DNA from: Schlesneria paludicola DSM 18645
GTDB lineage: Bacteria > Planctomycetota > Planctomycetia > Planctomycetales > Planctomycetaceae
Reading direction: 5' to 3'
DNA length: 64,000 nt
Assembly: GCA_945876035.1 (NCBI GenBank)
Contig: CAMCMU010000013.1
Location: 29,537-93,536, forward strand
The translations under genes and the position numbers were made by a program. Position 1 is the first letter of the stretch. Each line of letters opens with the position of its first letter. A model generated the notes under the pieces. That model ran no database searches. It was given only the letters and a program-made list of their open reading frames with translations, and was not told where the DNA came from. Shown here one piece after another: positions 54,291 through 64,000 of the stretch.

Positions 54291-54319
54291 GCCGGCCTCC
54301 TTGAACAGGGAAGGCCGGC
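54291..54319. repeat. Inverted repeat behind katG
   Basis: GCCGGCCT (54291-54298) pairs perfectly with AGGCCGGC (54312-54319), loop 13 bases. It is close to the convergent ends of the oxidoreductase and katG genes and may terminate either, though no T-run follows on the katG strand. Confidence 0.45.
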
Positions 54320-54355
54320 AGGCTGGCGAGGGATCGCTTCAATTTACGTCAGAGA

Positions 54356-57907
<3,552 letters not shown>

Positions 57908-59695
57908 TCACGGATTCATGTACTGACCATAATTTAGGGGTACGGATGGTTGAACGTTGGCTGGCATCTCAGGAAGTGCCTTGATGTACTCGATCAGTGC
58001 CAATCGTTCCGCATGTGCGAGGCGGCGTCCGATCACTCCTGGCTTGCCCGTGTCGTTGCTGAACTCATGCCCCGAATTAGAATTGCCAGTGAGCGTCGTG
58101 TCGAACTCATAATCACCAGCGTTTTTCCTTTGAGACTGAAGACCAAGATAGCCCGGATCATATTCTTGATTGAGACTCACCCAAAACTTCTTGGGGCGTT
58201 GGGCAACCGGACTCAGCAATTGATACATGGTGGGAACAGAACCGTTGTGGAGGTAGGGGGCACTTGCCCAGACTCCGTCCAGCGGTTTGGCTTTGTAACT
58301 GCCTGTGTTGCGGACGATTCCGGGACGGCCGAAGCCGTCGTATTCCTTCCGTTCACTTGGGCTTAACCCCAATTCATCATACGCTTGGTCTCTTGTATTT
58401 TTTGTAACGAATGACAGCCCTTCGCTTGTATCCAACCAATCGGGGGAACTTGCGCCGGTCAGTTTTGAACCATCAACAACATTGTTGTCCCAAGCGATGC
58501 TCCGTTGAGGATCGGTTCCAATGGTCGCCAAAGGGACGAGGGTTACGGCCCATTGGGCCATCGCATTGCCGGGCGCAGCGATTGGGCGAACTCCATGGCA
58601 CGTCACACATAATTGATTGAATAACTTCTGTCCGTGCTTCGCCTGCGCTTTGTTATAAGCGCCTAGCAACTTGTCTGGCCAGAGCGGTGCACGCAAGGTG
58701 TGCAATTGTTTTTCAATCGCGGCGAGGTTCGGAACATTCGCTGAGGTGATCCACTTTTCTGGCGCGGGATTGGGATCGCCTGGATCCGGATCACTCGCAC
58801 TTTGAATAAAATTTGTCAGAGCTCCCACGCCCAAAGTCTCGCCCATATTACGATCCATCGGTTGAGCGACTTCACCACCGTACTGGACCCAGTCTAGCTT
58901 CCAAATATCCCAGAGAGTTGGAAAATCGGTTGGTGCTGGGAATTGATTCAGATTATGATGCAACGCAATTTCACCAAGATCAAAAGCAAACATTTTGTTG
59001 GCAATTTGCCCGGCTGCAACGCCGCGCCCTATTAAATCTGGTGTCGGATACAAGTGCAGTCTGTCAGTTAGGTACAAACTTTTTTCGATATTTGTGACGG
59101 ACGCACCAAACTCAGTCCGCAATTGTTCTACGTCCGCGGCAGTCGGTGCCGGCCCCAAGATTCGTCCTACGAATCGATGCCATTTGCCTTGATCATAATA
59201 ATTCATGAGCATCGCGTACTGAAAGTCATCAAAAAATGGGACTTGGCGGTTCCGAGCTTGCGCTCCATCGATCCGGATTGTCTTTCCGCGGTAATTGATC
59301 GCACCGGAATGGCATGCGGCGCAGGTCAGCCCCCAAGTGCCGGGGATTGCGATTCCCGTCTGCCCGTCGTCCGGTGCAACCGCAAATCCGACCGGCAGCC
59401 CCAGTGGATTACTTGGACTGGAGGGTTCATTCATGAATCCAAAGGTCGCAAGATATGCCGGATCCGACAAAAGTCGGCGATTGAATTCTTGCTCCAAAGC
59501 CATGAACCAAGAAATCTTACCCACGACGACCCCTTGGGAGGTGTAGTGGTAAAAGTCTCGTTGGGCTGGCGTCCATCCTTGTTCAGCCCAAGTAACGCTT
59601 GTTGACGTAGCCTGTGCCTGCAGTTTTTGACATCCGATGAATGAGATGCCAAATGCGATGCACAAAGTCATCAAAATGAATTTTAGGTTTTTCAC
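57908..59695 (-). CDS. RoxA-like di-heme cytochrome c (peroxidase-type)
   Basis: 595 residues from the GTG at 59695, with AAGG eight bases upstream; an ATG at 59773 would add 26 polar residues. The N-terminus (FILMTLCIAFGISFIGC) is a signal with a possible lipid-attachment Cys22. Two c-type heme motifs are present, CAACH (125-129) and CVTCH (363-367). Further matching features are GIAIPGTWGLTCAAC and VVDGSKLTG with KPLDGVWASAPYLHNGSVPT. This is the architecture of RoxA/RoxB rubber oxygenases and related MauG/CCP di-heme proteins, at a similar length (about 600-670). It acts in the periplasm; the substrate (peroxide or an organic polymer) is undecided. Confidence 0.82.
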   Translation of the reverse strand: MKNLKFILMTLCIAFGISFIGCQKLQAQATSTSVTWAEQGWTPAQRDFYHYTSQGVVVGKISWFMALEQEFNRRLLSDPAYLATFGFMNEPSSPSNPLGLPVGFAVAPDDGQTGIAIPGTWGLTCAACHSGAINYRGKTIRIDGAQARNRQVPFFDDFQYAMLMNYYDQGKWHRFVGRILGPAPTAADVEQLRTEFGASVTNIEKSLYLTDRLHLYPTPDLIGRGVAAGQIANKMFAFDLGEIALHHNLNQFPAPTDFPTLWDIWKLDWVQYGGEVAQPMDRNMGETLGVGALTNFIQSASDPDPGDPNPAPEKWITSANVPNLAAIEKQLHTLRAPLWPDKLLGAYNKAQAKHGQKLFNQLCVTCHGVRPIAAPGNAMAQWAVTLVPLATIGTDPQRSIAWDNNVVDGSKLTGASSPDWLDTSEGLSFVTKNTRDQAYDELGLSPSERKEYDGFGRPGIVRNTGSYKAKPLDGVWASAPYLHNGSVPTMYQLLSPVAQRPKKFWVSLNQEYDPGYLGLQSQRKNAGDYEFDTTLTGNSNSGHEFSNDTGKPGVIGRRLAHAERLALIEYIKALPEMPANVQPSVPLNYGQYMNP

Positions 59696-60703
59696 AAGCT
59701 TTACCTTAGTCAACAGATGAAACGGTTTCTTCACCGCGCCAGACTCCGAGCGATTTTCCGAATCTGAATCCACTTACGAGTGAAATCGTAGAACCCAAAA
59801 CGCACTTAAGGCTCACAGCTTATTCAATTCGCCTAGATACCCCCCCCCCCATTCTGCTTGTCAAGTGTTTCCGCACGTTTGCTCCTTTTTGGTGACGATT
59901 TTTTTCGAGCGGATGTGTTCATGGTGAAGTGAGTTGTAAAAGGTGGCGAGAAACCGTGGCGTTTGGCGGGCGGTTGAATCCGTGCAGCGCCCACATGTTC
60001 AGTTGTTGACGTCGTGATTGGCGGGAAGGCCGTCATCGGGGCGGCTTTCCGGGTGAACGTCGGGAGACGGCAAGTGACACGCGTGTTGATCAATCGCGGG
60101 TGTTCATCAAATTGGAGATCTGGGGTGCAGTACGGCGTTGCGTTTTGATGGGCGATTTTCTAGTCCGATCACGGTCACAAATTCGCCCACGATCCGGACG
60201 TCTTCTGATGCATTGGCGGAGATGAAAATCGGCGATTCGGCTCGATTCGAAGGGAACAATAGGAACACCGCATTCGTTTTGAGAGTTGGGCTTGGGTCTG
60301 TCATGTGAGTGAGAGAGGAGGTTTTGGGATTCGTTGATTTGGTGTCGACGGGTGGCCGTTATGGCTCGTGTCGTTCAACGTGGCTCGTGAGTGTTTTCAA
60401 GGGTGAGAAAAGAGGTCCCCCGACGGAGAAGGCTTTCCTAGACATCGCATTTGCCGCTGTAGGACCCTCTGGAGATCCTCTTTCTTGGCGCGCCGCGATT
60501 GGGTCGATCCGGGAGGGAAGACCGGAAAAAAGTGAAACAGTCCGCACACGCTCGACTCGGGGTGCGGCGTTGTTAGAGTGGAACACCGGGCGTGTCTGGA
60601 TTGGTGCCAAGATGAACCTCAATGGGGAATGTCGGTTCATTCAGGACCGTGAGCGGTATCTCATTCGGAGTCCTGTTTTGCGTTGAATTTTCTGGAGCCT
60701 CTG
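59696..60703. other. Intergenic region with poly-C tract
   Basis: About 1 kb without a supported gene. An 11-base run of C is at 59840-59850. A 65-codon minus frame (60107-60304) and a 125-codon plus frame (60309-60686) have no domain. Confidence 0.5.
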
Positions 60704-61666
60704 ATGTCCTCATTTTGCTGGAGCCTGTCCGTTTTGATCCTGTTCGTCGCACGTGTCGCCTGTGCGGTCGAGGCAGAAGTGCCCAACTCACGACGGCCGG
60801 CGAATGACGACGAGTTGCGTTACTGGCTGCAAAACATGGTCTGGCATCACCGCTTTTCGACCAGTGAAATCCGTGCGGCGACGGGACTGAGTGAATCCGA
60901 AATCGCAGCCGCCTCCCAACGGCTCGACGTTCGCGCCGAGACCAAGCCACGCCGTGAAAAGGACTCACCACTGCTGGTCCTTTGCTATCCTGGTGGCCGT
61001 CATCCGCGTATCGGCTTCCTCGATGGAGCCGTGAATCCGCAACGCGAAACGAAAGTCAGCGTCTTCACTCCGTGGGACGATGCGAGTTACGTGGTCGTGG
61101 ATGTTCCGGAGGCTCTGTGGTCGAATCTCGGTCTGACCTATCTGGCTCACACGCACGTGCCCACAGTGTGGTCGAAGCAGAACATCGAACTGCCGAAGCT
61201 CGAATGGAACCGAAGCCAAGACGGACGCTTCGATATCGAACGGAATCTTCCGAATGGGATCATCTTCACCGCACAGGTCATTCCCGCGAAAGAGGGTGTG
61301 CGGATGCATCTCACGTTGACCAACGGCTCGGCCGAAATGCTGACCGATTTGCGAGTTCAGAACTGCGTGATGCTCAAAGGAGCGAAGGGCTTTGATCAGC
61401 AGACGAATGACAACAAGCTGATGCAGTCGCCGTACGTTGCCGCAAAGAATCCCACAGGGGACCGCTGGATCATCACCGCTTGGCAACCGATTCACCGCCC
61501 GTGGGCCAACCCACCCTGCCCTTGCCTGCACGCCGACCCGAAGTTCCCCGACTGCCCTCCCGGTGAAACTCGTGAGTTACACGGATGGCTCAGCTTCTAC
61601 GAAGGGTACGACATCCAAAGCGAACTGAAGCGGCTCGACGGCATCGGCTGGAGCCGCAGCGAGTAA
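60704..61666 (+). CDS. Secreted planctomycete hypothetical protein
   Basis: 320 residues from the ATG at 60704, with GGAG seven bases upstream. The N-terminus SSFCWSLSVLILFVARVACA is a signal peptide. An opening helical motif is followed by a beta-rich domain (LLVLCYPGGRHPRIGFLDGAVNPQ, VSVFTPWDDASYVVVDVPEAL, THVPTVWSKQNIELPKLEW). It has four close cysteines in CPCLHADPKFPDC. No known family assigned; similar secreted proteins appear in planctomycete genomes. Its spacing to the next gene is about 300 bp. Confidence 0.7.
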   Translation: MSSFCWSLSVLILFVARVACAVEAEVPNSRRPANDDELRYWLQNMVWHHRFSTSEIRAATGLSESEIAAASQRLDVRAETKPRREKDSPLLVLCYPGGRHPRIGFLDGAVNPQRETKVSVFTPWDDASYVVVDVPEALWSNLGLTYLAHTHVPTVWSKQNIELPKLEWNRSQDGRFDIERNLPNGIIFTAQVIPAKEGVRMHLTLTNGSAEMLTDLRVQNCVMLKGAKGFDQQTNDNKLMQSPYVAAKNPTGDRWIITAWQPIHRPWANPPCPCLHADPKFPDCPPGETRELHGWLSFYEGYDIQSELKRLDGIGWSRSE

Positions 61667-61969
61667 GACCGCCCTGCTCCTCGTCAACAGAGGTTCTGCA
61701 CGGACGTTTGGTGACGATGGACTTGGTCGGACACAGACGAAAATCTGCGTGGCGCCAGCATTATGGGCCCGCACCGCTGTTGTTCCGGTCCGAAATCCGG
61801 TCGCGGGGGCCAAGGAATGCGACTCGCGGCGGTGCAAATGGTGAAGATCCACGACGCGTGAAACACGGGGGGCCGGCGATCTTGTTATAATCACGAGCCT
61901 TCTGGGCCGGGATTGGTTCTAAGCTCAGGCCATCTGGAAAATATCGGCTTACAACTTGGAGGCTAATCG
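61667..61969. other. Intergenic region
   Basis: About 300 bp between two secreted-protein genes. No element seen. Confidence 0.35.
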
Positions 61970-63373
61970 ATGTCCCGTCCTGACCGTTCCCTCGTCCTGC
62001 CCCATCTTGAATCGGATCGAACGCGGCGACAGTTTCTGTGCGAAACGGCACTCACTGCGGGTGCCGCCTGGGCCCTGAAGCCCGCTGACGCGAACGCCGG
62101 AGCGGCTGCGGGGGCAAGTCCCGGACGGCTCAAGGTCGCGGCACTGTTCAGTCATTTCACAGAGGGTTCGCATTCGGAACTGATCCTAGAAAACTTTCTC
62201 GAACCGTACATGTTCAATGGTGAGCAGATCACTCCGCAGTTCGATGTCGTATCATTCTACATCGACAAGTTTCCCAGTAAGGATGAAGGCGGCGGAACGA
62301 ACACGGGCGTCGGAATCGGGGACGACGATATTGGCCGACAGGTCGCGCTGAACTATGGTATTCCTCTGTTCCCGACCATCTCTGATGCGTTGTGTTTGGG
62401 CACAGGTGAGCTGGCCGTTGATGCCGTACTGTCAATCGGAGAATACGGCTATCGTCCGGTCAGCGCTCTGTCGGACAGAGAGTTTCCGCGAAAGCGTTTC
62501 CTCAACGAGATGGCAGCAGTGATGCGGCGGTCGAAGCGAGTCGTTCCCGTGTTTAACGACAAAAATTTATCGTATCGATGGGACTGGGGCAGGGAGATGT
62601 ATGATACGGCGCGAGAACTCGGAATTCCGCTGATGGCTGGCAGCTCGGTGCCTCTTGCTCAACGCACACCCGAACTGGAACTGCCACAGGATGCTGAGTT
62701 CGAAGAGATCATGTTAGTTCATGGGGGCGGTCTGGAAGGCTATGACTTCCATGCCATGGAAGCTCTACAGTCATTGGCGGAAGGTCGCAAAGGGGGCGAA
62801 ACAGGGGTTTCGCGAGTTCAGCATGTTTCCGGAGACGCGGTGTGGAAAGCCGCAGACGAAGGGCGTTGGTCTGTGACACTTGCCGAAGCGGCTTTCGAAG
62901 CCGGTTTCAACAGCCGTCGAATCTCGCTGCGTAATTTTCTTGTCACGCCCCCGCGAGCGATTCTGATCGACTACAAGGACGGGTTCCGCGGCACGGCACT
63001 GAGCCTCGGCGGCACGAGTTGGAGCGCAGCCTTGAGACTGAAAGGTGAAGACCGCGACCGGGCAACCTGCTTCTATAGTGGCCCTTCGGGAAGCCGCAGC
63101 TTGTTCCCAGCGCAGACGCATGCGATTCAAACATTCTTTGTGAACAAGACGCCGCCGTATCCTGTTGAGCGGACGCTCTTGGTGGGGGGCATAATGGATG
63201 CAGCCATGCACTCGTACGACAAAGGCGGTGAACCTGTTGCAACACCGTATCTCGAATTTGGCTATCCGTCGGTCGACTGGAGCGGCATGCGTGCCACGGG
63301 GCGGAATTGGGAACGGATCACATCCGACACAGCGAAACCGGTAGGGTTAAGAAAGGGTCCGCCGGCGAAATGA
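61970..63373 (+). CDS. Tat-exported planctomycete protein of unknown function
   Basis: 467 residues. The N-terminus has the twin-arginine pattern TRRQFLCETALTAGAAWAL (RR followed by a weak hydrophobic stretch), so it folds before export. The mature part reads as one globular domain with GRLKVAALFSHFTEGSHSELI, DVVSFYIDKFPSKDE, GIPLFPTISDALCLGTGELAVDAVLSIGEYGYRP and IMLVHGGGLEGYDFHAMEALQSLAEGRKGGETGV. The second and third are reminiscent of Rossmann-type oxidoreductase relatives, but the glycine fingerprint is not complete. A ribosome-binding GGAGG lies just upstream of the ATG at 61970. Function is not known. Confidence 0.78.
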   Translation: MSRPDRSLVLPHLESDRTRRQFLCETALTAGAAWALKPADANAGAAAGASPGRLKVAALFSHFTEGSHSELILENFLEPYMFNGEQITPQFDVVSFYIDKFPSKDEGGGTNTGVGIGDDDIGRQVALNYGIPLFPTISDALCLGTGELAVDAVLSIGEYGYRPVSALSDREFPRKRFLNEMAAVMRRSKRVVPVFNDKNLSYRWDWGREMYDTARELGIPLMAGSSVPLAQRTPELELPQDAEFEEIMLVHGGGLEGYDFHAMEALQSLAEGRKGGETGVSRVQHVSGDAVWKAADEGRWSVTLAEAAFEAGFNSRRISLRNFLVTPPRAILIDYKDGFRGTALSLGGTSWSAALRLKGEDRDRATCFYSGPSGSRSLFPAQTHAIQTFFVNKTPPYPVERTLLVGGIMDAAMHSYDKGGEPVATPYLEFGYPSVDWSGMRATGRNWERITSDTAKPVGLRKGPPAK

Positions 63374-63782
63374 TTGATTCCGGAGTGCCTGGCTAATGGG
63401 GGTTTTCGTTATTGAAAAACGTATTGATCACAGTCGCTCGAGTGACCGTGGTGAGGCACTGAAGACAGTGCGGACCTGTTCGTGCGGCGTTACTTAGCGA
63501 AAGAACTCGGTCTGCCGCGGGCGGAGTGCGCGGCGGTGAAGCCGGATTCACGAAAATAAGGCGGCTCCATACCGCCTTGTCCGGTCCGCCATGGTTCACC
63601 CCATCGGCCGGGTCATCGCCATCGATGCCCGTGCCCCGACGTGAATCGCCCCCGAACGCGTCGTTTTTTGGATCGCAGAGCATCATGATTTCGGCGGACA
63701 ATTTTCAAATTGTTCCCTGCGGATTACGCGGAACGAATGCGCGTGTCCATCAAGCGTCATCGAAAATTTTGGCCTTCGTTCG
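63374..63782. other. Intergenic region
   Basis: About 410 bp with no recognised element. A plus frame ending at 63786 is without domain. Confidence 0.35.
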
Positions 63783-64000
63783 ATGACAGGTCTTTGCCGT
63801 GTTTTCAGTCGACTGTCGTTTCGGAACTTCTCGAGAACGTTAGCAAACGCCCTAGCAGCCCGTGGTGAAAGGCAATTATTGGAGTTCGAGTCGGCGATGG
63901 ACCGGCAACTCAGGCGAGTGTGGGTGTCGGTTGTGTCCAATGAATTGTTCGCGGTCGAGACGGCAGAAATGTTGGAGCGGCGGACCAACAGCGCCAGCCG
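63783..64000 (+). CDS. Partial frame at right window edge
   Basis: An ATG at 63783 opens a frame that runs to the window end without stop (about 72 residues: MTGLCRVFSRLSFRNFSRTL, then a helical charged part). No ribosome-binding site and no family. It may be the start of a gene continuing outside the window or chance. Confidence 0.3.
   Translation, partial: MTGLCRVFSRLSFRNFSRTLANALAARGERQLLEFESAMDRQLRRVWVSVVSNELFAVETAEMLERRTNSAS

Noticed and set aside
60107..60304. 65-codon minus frame with a faint CsrA-like feel
   Set aside because: The CsrA core residues do not line up and there is no ribosome-binding site.

Overview
The window looks like chromosome of a planctomycete (Planctomycetales, probably Planctomycetaceae-like). 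The main evidence is a DUF1549/DUF1553 protein with a planctomycete-type cytochrome c domain next to a DUF1501 protein, several secreted planctomycete-style hypotheticals, EF-hand modules fused to an export protein, and a PpiD/SurA-like chaperone of unusual layout. Base composition is mid-50s % GC by eye. A few genes are clearly GC-richer: 36485-37981, 47970-50519 and katG. No species name can be given from the sequence alone.

Layout. 1-4.7 kb: a DUF1501 / DUF1553-PSCyt1 pair on the minus strand, the first cut by the window edge. 5.9-13.4 kb: a plus-strand operon encoding a MarR regulator, a TolC-like outer-membrane lipoprotein, an HlyD/MacA adaptor with two C-terminal EF-hands, a MacB-type ATPase and a MacB/FtsX permease, together a tripartite exporter. 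14-31.3 kb: mostly housekeeping. It holds an acyl-CoA thioesterase, a duplicated small membrane protein, a PpiC/SurA-like chaperone, topA, a BASS transporter, a ubiD-like/ubiE/ubiX quinone cluster, a thioredoxin-fold protein without catalytic cysteines, a GYF_2 membrane protein, guaB and rsmA. 31.8-42.9 kb: a repeat-containing membrane protein, ald, hpt, an alpha/beta hydrolase lacking its serine, a GC-rich ATPase-GNAT fusion, an IS3 relic, an HtrA protease, a dihydrouridine synthase and an LRR lipoprotein-like protein.

43.4-56.5 kb reads as a decayed genomic island anchored on tRNA-Val(GAC). The C-terminal part of a tyrosine integrase runs into the antisense of the tRNA. Behind it lie a double-glycine-leader peptide gene, a frameshifted type I restriction hsdR pseudogene, an IS21 istA scrap, a chloramphenicol-phosphotransferase-like kinase, a GH95-like glycosidase, a secreted SNase-fold nuclease, an NTF2-FMO fusion oxidoreductase and katG. 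Five copies or half-copies of one imperfect palindromic repeat (core GTGTCAGGAA...TTCCTGACAC) lie between these cargo genes and nowhere else that I noticed.

57.9-64 kb: a RoxA-like di-heme cytochrome c, two secreted planctomycete hypotheticals and a partial frame at the right edge.

The most unusual items are the repeat-punctuated island, the orphan GG-leader peptide inside it, the EF-hand export adaptor, and the two enzyme folds that have lost their catalytic residues. No CRISPR array, rRNA or intact transposase was seen.
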